This document shows positions 21,965 through 33,165 of a stretch of 64,000 nt of DNA, one piece after another; the first letter of the stretch is position 1; each line of letters starts with the position of its first letter. The notes under the pieces are model-generated. The model searched no databases. It was given only the letters and a program-made list of their open reading frames with translations, and was not told the DNA's origin. The position numbers and the translations under genes are program-made. This DNA comes from Phaonia tiefii (lineage: Eukaryota > Arthropoda > Insecta > Diptera > Muscidae): NCBI GenBank assembly GCA_963931995.1, contig OZ008367.1, forward strand, positions 153,226,578 through 153,290,577. Direction: 5' to 3'.

Positions 21965-22285
21965 GACACAATAGACGACCAGAAGATGTGAGCAACTTGG
22001 CAACCCTGGTAAAAGAGAACCAAAAAGTGCTAGGAGTTCACTCAAACGCATTTCTCCCTCGCTTCATATCTTGCTTATTTCGTACTTTTTGCATAGTTTA
22101 TGTAATTTTACTTCAACATGGTTGGAATTTGTATAGTTATATACAATAACACTATCAAAAAGCTGCTCGTGTATTGAAATATTCAATGAAGAGAGTAAGA
22201 GAGAGAGTAGAGAAGTACTAGGGTTTCACTCGTTTTGTTTGTTGGCATTTGAGTGAAGAGAAATTTTGACTGTCTGTTGTTTGAC
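21965..22285. repeat. Family F repeat, copy 2
   Basis: It runs from GCAACTTGGCAACCCTGGTAAAAGAGAACCAAAAAG-type text (21990) through AACATGGTTGGAATTTGTATAG (22117), AGCTGCTCGTGTATTG (22161) and GAGAGTAAGAGAGAGAG (22194) to CATTTGAGTGAAGAG (22247). This is the simplest complete F unit, ~290 bp. Confidence 0.75.
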
Positions 22286-22289
22286 ACCT

Positions 22290-22984
22290 GAAGCGATCGA
22301 AAACGTTGCACTGCGTCACAGAACAGCTGTAACGTTTTATAAACCACCAAAACGACAAAAGTAACGCGAAGTAACTGATTCACGACTTATATAATACGAC
22401 CCCTAATCTGTAAAATCTGAAGTTTAATTTTTAACCTCATTTTAAACTGCTGTACAATTTGATTCAACTCTGCTAATAACCAAAAAAATGCAACCAAAAT
22501 AAAAGCATACACAAAAAATCAACTGTTTGATAGACGGAAGTCGATCGTCGCCACCACCAAAGATATTTTGAAGCTCACGCCGCCCTCGATGCAATTGGTT
22601 CTCATTGGATTAAGATGAGTGCCAATTTGACCGACTAGTCAAATAGTCAGTAATTTCAAACAAATTCCAAATTTGTACAAAACTGGTAAAACCACAAGCC
22701 GCCAATTTAATTTTTCTGCTGTGCAGCCGTCGTCGAAAATTACTACCTGAAATGTCAATTTAATCTCAATTGGGTGGTGTGAACGGCAACGATTAAAAAC
22801 AAGGTTATCGCTAACCTGGCCGCGACAAACTGCGGTCTATATGCGACATTAAGGCAGTCAGTGTGGAGCAGATCTCATCGTGTACCTCCTCTTCATGTCC
22901 CATCTTTTAGAGACGATTTTAGGTTAGGATAAGAAGGAATACTACAACCTCTAGTCTCTTCAATTCAAAGGATCTAAGCTGTAA
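22290..22984. other. Unassigned sequence
   Basis: GC-richer text at 22540-22870 may be a decayed retroelement, but no motif is convincing. Confidence 0.3.
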
Positions 22985-23329
22985 CACGCTGAAATAAAAG
23001 GTCCCAGTAACCTTATGCAGGAACCACGTATATGTTTCGAACATCTCTATATTAACTTGCAATCGTTTTTTTTTTGATTTGAAGATCTAGTGTTTTTTTT
23101 TTTGTTTCTTTGGTGTCTGTCAGGTTTTTGTTTTCAGCAAATGGAGCCTTTTTGGGCCACAAAAACAAATATTATAACATATTAATCATTGTGTTTCCAA
23201 CATGTAATATTGATTTGCTAACAAGTATTGATTTGATTTGTTTGGACACAAGTATTCCATATTTGCGACAAGCTACAACTACGTTACATTTGCACCTAAA
23301 CAACAAAAAAAGACAGACTTTTCAGCGTG
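22985..23329 (-). repeat. Family A MITE, copy 4 (both ends preserved)
   Basis: The ends CACGCTGAAAT (22985) and, inverted, CACGCTGAAAAGTCTGTC (23329) define the family termini best. The internal TTGTGTTTCCAACATGTAAT and TGTTTGGACACAAG match the other copies in reverse. No clear target duplication is seen. Confidence 0.8.
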
Positions 23330-23439
23330 CATTAATCTCTAGTAGCCACGTCAGAGGAGAGAGTTCGCCGCATTGTGGTTTGCCGCAAGTGGCCTGCTTC
23401 CGAACAGAATTGATAAAACGATTTTTAGACATATGATCA

Positions 23440-23585
23440 ATCCAGTCGACAAGAAGCAAGTGTACGCATGAAGAGTCGAGAGAATCCTAATGTCGCAAAT
23501 GCCAAGCTATTGAAGGCCTCTTCTATATCCAGGAAGATTACAAAGTCCACAAGCCTTAATAACGCTCAAGTACACCCACCAAACT
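23440..23585 (-). mobile_element. LINE reverse-transcriptase fragment
   Basis: The minus strand from about 23555 reads LVDFVIFLDIEEAFNSLAF, the RT motif A block of R1/Loa/I-type LINEs (usual form FLDIEGAFN). The catalytic Asp of the block is present. No other blocks are visible nearby. Confidence 0.65.
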
Positions 23586-23945
23586 AACAGCCTATCCCAC
23601 GATGTCAAACCTTCACATTCGCTTTCTTTCTATGCGACAAACAGCTGATTTAGGGTCCACTATCACGCGAACGAAAACGTATACAATTCAGTACAAATCA
23701 CTTACTGTCTCTCACGACTTCAACGAAAATCTAAGTGAACCATAGAGTAAAGATAATTAGAGTGAAAATTGCTCTCAGGAAATTGATGACATTAGGCTTG
23801 GTGTGATATCAACGTCGCATAGATGACAGCAAAAATTATTAGCGGGCCCCCATTTTGTAAACACACAATAGGACATAAAGTCAGGCGAACGTCAAGCAGA
23901 CGATTGCAAGTGAATGACTGGTCGACATCGTGGATCAGGCTGTAA
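23586..23945. other. Unassigned sequence
   Basis: No coding or repeat structure was recognised. Confidence 0.3.
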
Positions 23946-23949
23946 TCGT

Positions 23950-24180
23950 TTGACATGAAGTTTCTACAACCCCAAATACTGCTGTTGCCACAAAATTGCA
24001 GTTGCCAGAACCGATTTGAGGTTGTCTCGAGTGAATTTAGTCCCCACAACTAAAATTCCGTTTAAGCAACTTTTAATTAGTTCTGAAAACCTCTAACCCG
24101 GATGTGATGGCATCTAATGTATAAGTAGTTGTGGCATCTTTTAAATTCGATTACGGCTAATTCGGTTAATTTTTCTGTGC
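23950..24180. repeat. Family J MITE, copy 2 (empty-site version)
   Basis: GTTGCCACAAAATTGCAGTTGCCAGAA is followed by GAGGTTGTCTCGAGTGAATTTAGTCCCC with no insertion. The same text in J1 is split by R1 at the corresponding TA. The right end AATTTTTCTGTG is at 24180. The left end is not defined. Confidence 0.7.
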
Positions 24181-24399
24181 TTCCTCTTTGATTTATCCAT
24201 TTTTATACCAACAATCGTATTATATTATTGGTTGGTTTATTCATACAAGAGTTATAAATATAAAAAAATATGGAGTGACAAAATTTACGCTTTTCTGTGA
24301 CATAACCCCACCCGGAGATTCAATGGTCTTGAAGCTATGAATAACCCAAAGGAACTTTACACTTCGATTACATCGTTAATCACCACCAACCTTGTAATA

Positions 24400-24689
24400 T
24401 ATAATATATGGTTTCCCATTACATCCCTAGAAGGAATCGGGGAGAGCTTCTCACAACCAGTGAGCTGTGCGCTTTCTGGTTTATACTCACTGATTGGGAC
24501 CTACACTTTTACACCGGTTCCGAACGGTATTTTTGAGAAGCATTTTCATTGCTAAATACTCGATAGTGTCGCCGTCACTATGCGAGGTGACCGCCGTCGA
24601 TAGAAATTTTAAGGTGGTCAGAGCAGGGATCGAACCCAGGATCTCAAGTACAAGAGGCGCGCACACTACCCATTGCACCACCGACGCCC
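24400..24689 (-). mobile_element. tRNA-derived SINE, copy 2
   Basis: The target duplication AACCTTGTAATA is perfect over 12 bp (24388-24399 and 24690-24701). The head near 24689-24615 has A-box-like TGGTGCAATGGGTAGTG and B box GGTTCGATCCC, and the tail is CCATATATTAT. It is very close in sequence to copy 1. Confidence 0.93.
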
Positions 24690-24853
24690 AACCTTGTAAT
24701 ACCCAGTGGTAAAATCGATATTCCCACCAATACCGATATTTCTACAATTCAGTAAGTGCGTTTTCATAAGAAGCGCAAGTGTGTCAGCTCCAGAGTAGTC
24801 TCATGATCCATCGGCTCTGTTTATGAAACCAATAACTTTAGGATTTTTAGATA

Positions 24854-25719
24854 CGAGGGCGGATCAATAAGTCCGTGACTTTTTGAACTTCCTCGTAGTT
24901 ACAACACTGTACTACCTGTTAATAGACTACTGTCACATTTTGAGCAAGTTTCGTCATTTACTTTGCGTTTAACAGCTGTTCAAAACATACAACCTGGTGC
25001 ATTTTTATTAAAATGGGAAAAAGTGGTCATTAAACATTATTTTTTGCGAAAAAAAACCGGCAATCAAACCAAGGAAACGCTTGATAAATACTATGGGGAC
25101 TCTACGCCATCGATTTCAATGGTAAAAAAGTGGTTTACTGACTTTCGTTGTGGGCGCACAAGTACAAATGACGCTGAACGTTCTGGACGGCCAATTGAGG
25201 TCAATACACCCGAAAATGTCGAAAAAATCCACGATATGGTGTTGGCCGTTCGAAGAGTAAAAGTTCTTGAGATTGTTGATGCCATAGGCATTTCATATGG
25301 CAGAGTGGTTTCGATTTTAAATGATCAGTTGGGTTTAAGAAAGCTGTCTGCAAGATGGGTGCCGCGTTTGCTCTCAATTGACCATAAAAGTAATCGTGTG
25401 ACAACTCCAAAGATTATTTGGAGTTGTTTAATTGGGCTACGAATTGGCACCTCAATCGCCATATTCTCCGGAGTTAGCCCCCAGTGACTATTTCCTATTT
25501 CCAAACCTAAAGAATTGGCTCGGTGGAAAGAGATTTAGCTCCAACGATGAAATTATTGATCAAACAAATGTGAACAGCTGTTTAACGCAATGTAAATGAG
25601 GGAACTTGCTCAAAATTTGACAGTAGTCTATTAACAGTTGGTACTTGATTGGAGCAGGGTTGCATTTCATATAGCTACGAGGGAAGTGCGAAAAGTAACG
25701 GACTAATTATCCGCCCTCG
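24854..25719 (+). mobile_element. mariner element M2 with duplicated, inverted 5' end
   Basis: It is flanked by TA (24852-24853 and 25720-25721). The transposase N-terminal half is well kept (TKETLDKYYGDS, GRPIEVNTPENVEKIHDMV, VVSILNDQLGLRKLSARWVPRLL). The catalytic core is deleted: after RVTTPK the text jumps to the region around SPxLAPSDYFLF. After GATCAAACAAATG (25557-25569) the normal 3' end is absent. Instead ~150 bp are the inverted copy of the element's own 5' end (the inverse of AACAGCTGTTCA through CGAGGGCGGAT). M1 and M5 show the expected 3' end. Confidence 0.92.
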
Positions 25720-25721
25720 TA

Positions 25722-27150
25722 TTCAAACTTAGTTTGCTGCTTGGTTTTCTTCTAGTTGCTTATCACTCTTTCGGCTATCTACTCTGTTTTCTATAAGATT
25801 CATACTTTATAGTCGATCAGCTCTGCCATGGCTACCCCCTGACTCTACTACCTCGTCGTCATCAAGAGAACGTCAGGAGAGCGATGGTGACTCCTGTCTA
25901 TTGCAATATGATAGAGTTCGAGTTGCTCTATGGTTATACTAGTACGTGAAGTATGATAACGAACAGCTCGAACATTATCAGGTTACCTCCTCAGACAACC
26001 ATTACAGGACTTTGCTCTATTTCTTACAATGTATTCTACATTTTTCTTCAAGATTTCATTGAACAGACTAAAACATCACCATCATTATTATCTTTATCAT
26101 GTTGGCACTTGGTAACCTTTTCATGTTTGCTCATTACAAATATCAATTCAAAGAGAAACAGCCGCTTCATCCATGATAACCAGGATGCATTGTATGTGTA
26201 TATTTCCCACCTCGTTGCATTCGGTAATACTTAAGTCAATTGGGTAGGTGAGGAGGTAGATCCTCTTTGAGATTCCGTAATTTATATAAAATTTATGCGC
26301 ATTTTTAATGCAATACTTGGATAACAATTTACTACTGTTACATACTTATATAACATACATTTGCGTCTTTATTGTCGGGTGTCTGATGTCACGTTAACAT
26401 GGATGCCTAACCAACCCCTCTCTGTCCACTGGCGTATTCCAGAGCTGTTAACTATGCATTTGGCCTGACAGTCAGTTAAAGATCAGATGGGTCATTCCTT
26501 AAGCCACCTACCTCCTCCCCATAATGTCGTCCTAACAGTCAGTGGGGTTTTATGGTATTTAAATACCGGTTAATGTTAAATGAATAAAATTGTGGCTTCT
26601 TTTTGTTTATGATTTAATTATAAGTTTTTTTTACTTAAATTTTCGAAAATATATTTTCTAAGTTGTTGCTCAACCGATATTTTATTTAACATTTTAAGGA
26701 GTGTTTGAACAACAACTATAATAATAGTAGTTTGTTTGCTCACTTGTTTGTTATAACATAAATAAACAAAATAGACGAGGCTGGGCTGGAGTTGTTTTTT
26801 TTTTTTTTGCAAGTAGTGATGATGAATTTGCTGAAGAATGTGTAATTCAAATTATTCAGTATTCACCTCTTACCGAACTGCATTCAAGTTCTTCAAAAAA
26901 AAGAACATAGTTAAGAAATAAGTATTTCTGGGAGTTTCTTATCTACATTTTGCCTAAAGTTATTGAATTCGACATGATATTGAATTGCTATTTGTTTACC
27001 AAATTGACGTTAATTCAGATTCGATAAAACGCGGAATATATGATTGTAAATATATCCACAGGGCCACCTTGGCATCTCCGGACTAAAACACAAAATACTG
27101 GATTGATCACTTAGATATTAATGGATGGTATTCTTTCCAGTAATGGACGG
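25722..27150. other. Unassigned sequence
   Basis: CTACCTCGTCGTCATCAAGAG (25850) resembles 35775-35795. Otherwise it is AT-rich with a T run at 26797. No gene is supported. Confidence 0.35.
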
Positions 27151-27159
27151 ACGTGTGAT

Positions 27160-27305
27160 AAAGGCGCTACGAAGGCAATGACTTTTTGAATAAAAGATAT
27201 ATTTTCCGGCAAAAAACAATTTATTTCTCTAAAGAGTCTCCTTTTAGCTCGCTACATGTATCCCATAACTTTTTGCAATATTTGGAAGGAAGTTCCTTAT
27301 CGCAC
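27160..27305 (-). mobile_element. mariner 3'-end remnant (second subfamily)
   Basis: AATGACTTTTTGAATAAAAG and CCTTTTAGCTCGCTACATG parallel the 3' end of M5 (GACTTTTTGAATGAAACAC; CCTTTTAGCTCAATACACT) but are clearly more diverged. Together with 28180-28640 it probably formed one element before the insertions and the inversion. Confidence 0.6.
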
Positions 27306-27542
27306 GTTGCGGGATGGGGGCTAAATTATAAAAATTAAACCTAACCGCAGAAACCATGATCTCTTACCTTAAAGGAAATTAAAACTTTAAAAATAACTCG
27401 GATCTAAGACAAATAAATTTAAACAACTTTTGTTTTAACACTATTTCACAACCCACTATTCTCAACTATATTGTTTACTTTTGCTTTGGTTTGTGTCTAG
27501 ACTAACTAGATGTCTCACATATGTTGAGAAATTTCTTGTTTA
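27306..27542. repeat. Family L flank of Harbinger copy G1
   Basis: ACTATATTGTTTACTTTTGC and TTTGTGTCTAGACTAACTAG match the L units at 9.4-10.0 kb. It breaks at TTA (27540-27542), the expected 3-bp Harbinger target. Confidence 0.6.
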
Positions 27543-28179
27543 CAGCCCTATTCTGGCAGGGTTACAAAAGTCACCACGGTTACTATTTGACAGCAATGTG
27601 ACAATTGTCACAAATCGGTATTCTGACACATTTTTTTTGTGACAAAAGTAACAAAAACTGTTACCTGCCAATGAGGTGGTACCAGCGCGTGACAGCTGTT
27701 TTATTTGCCGGAAAGTTGATACAAAAATATTTTATAAATTCTACAAGTAAACAATAAAACTGTATACGGGAAAAATTAATAATATATTTTGTACCAAAAG
27801 GACAAGAGGGCATAATTAAATGGAGGAAGGACTTTTGTTACTTTATGCTATGGAAATGGAGCAGAAAGAACCTGCGTTTGTGTTAGAAAGACTGAAATAG
27901 CTCGAAATGTATTACAAAATATTTAACGTAAATATCTCCGGTTTTGACTGGATATGGGTGAGTAATATACCTTTAAAAAAGGCTAAGGTCTATTATTATC
28001 GGAACCTGCCAAAAAATAAGTGTAATAGGACATTTTGTTGGAAAACAAATTACGCAGAAAATTGAGGTTAAAAAACGAAGTCGTTGATAAAATCCATGGA
28101 ATGATATTAGAGGCAGTCATCTTAACTTAGCAGGTACATCACATTTTAGATGAATATATGATCATCAATTTCTATACTC

Positions 28180-28640
28180 GCGATGGGTGCCGCGGTTATT
28201 CACACTCGACTATAAACGCAATCGTGTGTCCACTTCAAAGGAAACATGGATCCATCACCACACACCGGACATCAAGGAACATGTACCAAAGAAGACCAAG
28301 GTGGGTATATCTGCCAACAAGGTAATGGTGACAGTTTTTGCGATGCATGGGGTTTCATTCGCATCGATTACTTTGAAAAGGGAAAAACGATCACCGGTGA
28401 ATATTATTGACAGCTGTTGGACAGATGCTACTTTCATTTGAAGGAAAAACTACCACATTTGACGAAGACGAAGGTGTTCCTCCACAACGAGAACACACCG
28501 GAACATAGGTGTGTAGTCATCATGGCAACACTTATGGCCATACACAACACAACAGCCATATTCACCGGTTTTAGCCCCCAGTGACAATTTTATATTTCCA
28601 AACCCAAAGAAATGACAACACATCTGATTTGGGTCGACTG
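28180..28640 (+). pseudogene. mariner transposase catalytic region, relic
   Basis: RWVPRLFTLDYKRNRVSTSKE-type text, the tryptophan block WIHHHTPDIKEH (first Asp in the usual H-Y-D/T-P position), PKKTKVGISANKVMV and, after frameshifts, NHNEN/SPVLAPSD-like text near 28570 follow mariner order. It is a more diverged subfamily than M1, M2 and M5. Confidence 0.78.
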
Positions 28641-28729
28641 AAGAAAGTCTATTTTGACGACAATATTATGTTTAGTTACCTCTATATATTATGTTTAGTT
28701 AGCTCCAACACGACTAAGGCGCCCGTTTT

Positions 28730-29390
28730 AAAAAAAACGATAATTTAAATGGATCTTTAAGAAATCCATTTACATTTTTCCAAATACCTGTTTTTTACAA
28801 TGTATGTTTAAAAAAAAAAGTATATTTAGGCCCTTTTTTAAGAATATCTATTATTTTTTCCCGAAAAGGTCCTTTTTAAAGAGAGGTACTTTTTTTTATT
28901 AAAATCTAATGTTTGTTTTAAGAAAAGATATTAATTTTAAGAAGAAGTACTTTCTGTAAGAAAAAGCCATAAGAGTATAAGGCTGCTAATCACACGAAAG
29001 GAAAAGGTATTATTTTATTTTTAAAAAGGTATTTTTGTAAGAAAATTTCTTTTTTTTAAGAGAAAGTATTTTTTTGAAGGAAAGTTTTTTTTTATGAAGT
29101 GGGAATTTTGTTTAGAATTGGCCTTTTTTCAAGAATATGTACACTTTTAGGAGTAGATACTCATCTCAAGAAAAGTTATTTTGTTTCACAAAAAAAGGTA
29201 ATCTTTTACGAAAATGCCGTTTTTTAAGAAAAGCAATTTGTTGTAAGTAAATTTACTTTTTTTAAGAAAAGGTACTTATTTAAGATAAGGTATTTTTTTA
29301 AGAAAGGTACTCTGTTTAGGAAAATGAATGTATTTTTTTGAGAAAATTAACTTTTTTTAAGAAAGGCCACTTATTTAAAAAAGTGTTCTT
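28730..29390. repeat. Minisatellite, second array (inverse orientation)
   Basis: Units near TTTTTTAAGAAAAGGTAC are the reverse complement of the 10130-10960 array. It is flanked by the reversed 10972 flank at its left and by reversed L at its right. Confidence 0.8.
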
Positions 29391-29654
29391 TCTTTTAACT
29401 TCTTTCACTTTTGCTTTTCTAAATGTACATTTTATTGGATTCAAAACTGCAATACATACTAAATATTGGTTAAAGGCACCGCCTAGAAAACTTCCCATTA
29501 ACACAAAATTGTTACAAAGTTGTCACCATTGTTTGTATCTGGTATTCTAGAAACACGCTGACAACTAAAAATTCACCTCGTAACAAATAATTCACCTCAC
29601 AATAACAGGTTATCAAAAGCAGGGACAACAAAACAAATACATACGGTTTTCTGC

Positions 29655-29935
29655 ACAAAAAGAACGCGGCAAAGAGGAAACGTAAGTATTTAATATATTT
29701 ATGTTTTATTGAATTAAAATTAATATATTATTATTTAGGGAATTTGAGCGCACCGCAAGGCACAGCTGGAATGCTATATTGCCTTCCCCAAAGAACATCC
29801 AGAGATGCTAATCGAAAAGAACATTTTTACTTTAGCGACAACTCTCTGATCTACATCAAAATTTCACCACCGACAAAAGCTTCTGCGCTGAGTTCAAAAA
29901 GTTTTTTTTTTGCCCCGGGGTCGGTCTAACTTCTT
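29655..29935 (+). pseudogene. Zeste/Myb-SANT-like ORF of Harbinger G1, with intron
   Basis: Exon-like AACGCGGCAAAGAGGAAAC is followed by GTAAGT (29682) and, 56 bp later, TTATTTAG. The next exon begins GGAATTTGAGCGCACCGC, giving EFERTA, and after frameshifts EHPEML and PPTKASALSSK. G2 carries the same gene on the opposite strand with an ATG. Here the start is lost (AAG for ATG) and frames are broken. Confidence 0.6.
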
Positions 29936-30059
29936 GAGATATGGGCCTTTAAAGCTTGAGTATATAATCGTACGTATCTCCGGTATTTATAATTCGATCT
30001 GGTTGAAATGGGTATCATTACAAAGGTCTTTCTAAGCTCTATAAAATAGTGCATAAGTT

Positions 30060-30212
30060 TATTAACCACATGAGAGACCAAAGAAGACAGGAACTAAGTT
30101 TAAATTGTGTTTATTGATACTAATGACAGCTAAATTATGTTTTATTTTGTTTGCATTGAACAAAAATACGCATTCCCTTTGATTACTGTCCGTTTTATGT
30201 CAAACGAAAGTG
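30060..30212. repeat. ~145-bp repeat shared with 35625-35768
   Basis: TTTATTGATACTAATGACAG, TTTGCATTGAACAAAAATACG and GTCCGTTTTATGTC occur in the same order at both sites, with few mismatches. Both copies lie beside Harbinger or F sequence. Origin unknown. Confidence 0.75.
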
Positions 30213-30548
30213 TAAAATAGGTAAAATACAGCAGCAAATAAAACTCGATGAAATGGCCTACTACCCAGGGATGATATTTGTAGTGGATAAGGACTTTTTT
30301 ACATCCTTTCGATTTCAAAAAGTCCCCAACTCCTTTTGGTCCAATAAGAGTGCTTTCGGATTTGAATTACCAAATTTTATGTGAGAGCATTTAAAAACAA
30401 CACATGGCAAAATAAGTAAGGTAGAAGCATTAGAAATTGCAGGAATTTTGTTTTTATATAAAGGGCCGACCTTGTCAAACTCAGCTGATTGAAATTGTCA
30501 AGACTTATGTATGGTAATTTTTTGTGTAATAACACTTAAACATATACA
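30213..30548. other. Unassigned sequence
   Basis: AT-rich; nothing recognised. Confidence 0.3.
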
Positions 30549-32143
30549 CTCCGGTTCACTTACTTAAAGGCTCTAAAAACTCCATATTCAGAAGCATGTA
30601 TCTTTTGCAATTTGTAACCGATTGCAGAATTTTAAAATGGTAATGGAAGCTAGACATCTTGAGATATAAAGAAAATTATGAGAATAGTGGTTTCTTAACT
30701 AAAGAACTTTTGTTGAGCAATTTATAAAAAAAGTCAAAAAATGTGCTAATTTTTGGGTTCACTTGAATGAAGGCACTTTAACTAATTTTAATGAAAAACT
30801 GTTTTTATTGTTATTTTAATTTATTTTACTTTATTTAAGAACTACTAACCCCCTGTGGTTTTAATAACTTCAAATATACAGGTTTTCATTGAGAGATAAA
30901 AAGAATTTATGTAATCCAACGAAATTTGATTCCAAGCATCGTTAATGGCCTGAATTAGTGACTGCTTGTCATCAAATTGTCTACCTCCTTCATAGACCTT
31001 GCGAGATTACCAACCCCAGACATTTTCGATAATGGTTAGATCTGGCGAATAGGGTGGCCAGCCAAGAATATTAACATATTGGCTTGCAATGAACTCCTTT
31101 ACTACTCTGGCGTTTGTGTATAGGGGCATTATCCTGTTGCAATATCCAAGATATGGGACCAAACAGTTCACTGAACTTCGGAAAAGCCGATTCCAATAAC
31201 GTTTAATAGCTTGCACCAGTCAGTTTTGCACTTAAAATTCAAGATCGATGGTGCCATAGTACGTAATAGCATCCCACACCATAACGCCGCCCTCTCGGCT
31301 GTGATGGCGGTTCAAAAAACGCCTTTCTTTGCGCAGATCATGGAAATAATAGATGTAGCCATAAGGCCCATCCAAATTAAACTTCTTCTCATCCGTAAAT
31401 ACAACATTTCTCCAGTCATTTACATGACCTCTTGGCTGCACATCCCTTACCATGTAGTCTCTTGCGAATTGAAGTCGCTTTTCCTTACGAGGAGCATTAA
31501 GTGACGGGTTTTTTATAATTTCAGGTATTTAAGATACTCACAGCTCTTAATTACTCTGCGTACTGATGACTTACCCGGTTCCACTCCAGCTTGAGCTCTT
31601 ATTTTTGACAAGGATAAGGCAGAATTAGAAGCAATTCTGTTGATTTTTCTTTTCTCATACGTAGATAAAGACAATGAAACCCTTCCTTTAAAATTTTTTC
31701 CATACCCCTCGGGGTCCTTGATGTAATTGTCGACAACTATTAGGCCCCGTCCAATTTTTGTAGCTATTGCGCTGTTAGAATATCCTTCAGAAAGGTAAAC
31801 ATCGATTTTTGTTTTTTCCGATAGATTTCAAATTTTTTAATTTACCATTTTGGCTCGTAAAATGATTAAGATGTAATAAATTGTAATAAACAAACGCTCC
31901 CCACCAAAAAGCATCGCTTACTTTAAAAATAAGGAAGTGCCTTTATTCAGGTGAACCAAAAAAAATACCACATTTTTTGACTTTTTTTTATAAATTGCCC
32001 AAAAAAATTTCTTTAGTTAAGAAACAAACACTGTCATGATATTTCAAGATGTCTAGCTTCAATTTCCATTTTAAAATTCTGAAATCGGTTACAAATTGTA
32101 AAAGATACAGGGCTGAATATGGAATTTTTAGTGCCTTTAAATA
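30549..32143 (-). mobile_element. Tc1-like transposon T1 with long IR/DR termini
   Basis: Inverted repeats of ~230 bp (30549-30782 and 31928-32143) share TAAAGGCTCTAAAAACTCCA-type text, AATTTGTAACCGATT, AAGCTAGACATCTTGA and CAATTTATAAAAAAAGTC. Each arm has an outer and an inner copy of a related motif (GGTTCACTTACTTAAAGGC, GGTTCACTTGAATGAAGGC), the IR/DR arrangement known from Sleeping Beauty-type elements. TA flanks cannot be assigned because the outer ends are eroded. Confidence 0.88.
30975..31848 (-). pseudogene. Tc1 transposase of T1
   Basis: Minus-strand pieces in order: TKIDVYLSEGYSNSAIATKI (helix-turn-helix), DPEGYGKNFKGR, SSVRRVIKS, FTDEKKFNLDGP (first Asp), GGVMVWDAI, LQQDNAPIHK (second Asp), ILGWPPYSPDLTIIENVWGW (Glu). 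All three catalytic residues can be found, but in different frames. The ATG at 31848 runs quickly into stops, so the gene is dead. Confidence 0.88.
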
Positions 32144-32460
32144 GTCTATGTATGTATGTGCCTGAGGCTAACTAAAGCTTTCACTGCATTTACGCCGAAA
32201 GATTAACAAACCGTACGCAGATTAAATGCATTTTTTTATGTGTTCTACAAATAGCCCATTAATCTTTCGGTGTAGATACAGATTCATTTAATTATTTTAT
32301 AACAGTACTCTGACGTCGAAAAAAGTACTTTTGGAAGAATACAAAAAGTCTCCTCAAAAATTATCAAATATCATCACTGCTACTACCTCGATGGTATTTC
32401 TCTATGTAGTTAGCACTGTACTTGATTATTTCATACTTTTTACATATTTTATGTAATTTT
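32144..32460. other. Unassigned sequence
   Basis: ATTAATCTTTCGG (32259) pairs inversely with CCGAAAGATTAA (32193), a short hairpin. Otherwise nothing. Confidence 0.3.
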
Positions 32461-32464
32461 ATTT

Positions 32465-33165
32465 AAATATGGTTGGAATTTCCAAAAACGATGTACAAGT
32501 AGACAGTTAAAATTTCACTTCACTCAAATGCCAACAAGCAAAACGAGTGAAACCCTAATCATTCTCTGCTCTCTCTCTTACTCTCTTCATTGAATATTGC
32601 AATACACGAGCAGCTTTTTGATAGTTGATTGTATATAACTATACAAATTCCAACCATGTTGAAGTAAAATTACATAAACTATGCAAAAAGTATGAAATAA
32701 TGAAGATATGACGCGTGAGAGAAAAAAGCCTTTGAGTGAATTTCTAGCACTTTTTGGTTCTCTTTTACCAGGGTTGCCAAATTCCGCACATTTTCTGCCA
32801 ACAAGCAAAACGAGTGAAACCCTAATCATTCTCTGTTCTCTCTCTTACTCTCTTCATTGAATATTTCAATACACGAGCAGCTTTTTGATAGTGTTATTGT
32901 ATATAACTATACAAATTCCAACCATGTTGAAGTAAAATTACATAAACTATGCAAAAAGTATGAAATAATGAAGATATGACGCGTGAGAGAAAAAAGCCTT
33001 TGAGTGAATTTCTAGCACTTTTTGGTTCTCTTTTACCAGGGTTGCCAAATTCTAGATTCTAGATCGTCTTTGGAATTTCTATAGTTAGATCATAGATTTC
33101 TATAGTTAGACGACCAGAAGATGTGCGCAATTTGGCAACCCTGGTAAAAGAGAACCGAAAAGTGC
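32465..33165. repeat. Family F, tandem 267-bp duplication plus inverted part
   Basis: The unit 32531-32797 is repeated at 32798-33060 with only a few differences (TATTGCAATAC versus TATTTCAATAC; TAGTTGATTG versus TAGTGTTATTG), much less than between other F copies. A junction made of TTTCTATAGTTAGA repeats (33070-33110) then turns into an inverted F copy, which family E interrupts at 33168. Confidence 0.88.

Larger units (their letters stand above)
27543..30005. mobile_element. PIF/Harbinger element G1, split by an inversion
   Basis: The left half 27543-28078 starts CAGCCCTATTCTGGCAGGG and is collinear with G2 35899-36455. The right half lies inverted at 29502-30005, collinear with the reverse of 36512-37040. 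Between them lie, all inverted relative to the L copy at 9-11 kb, the minisatellite and an L segment ending CCTAGAAAACTTCCCATTAA. Reversing 28079-30005 restores an almost complete G element (about 55 bp missing) followed by L and the minisatellite. Confidence 0.78.
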
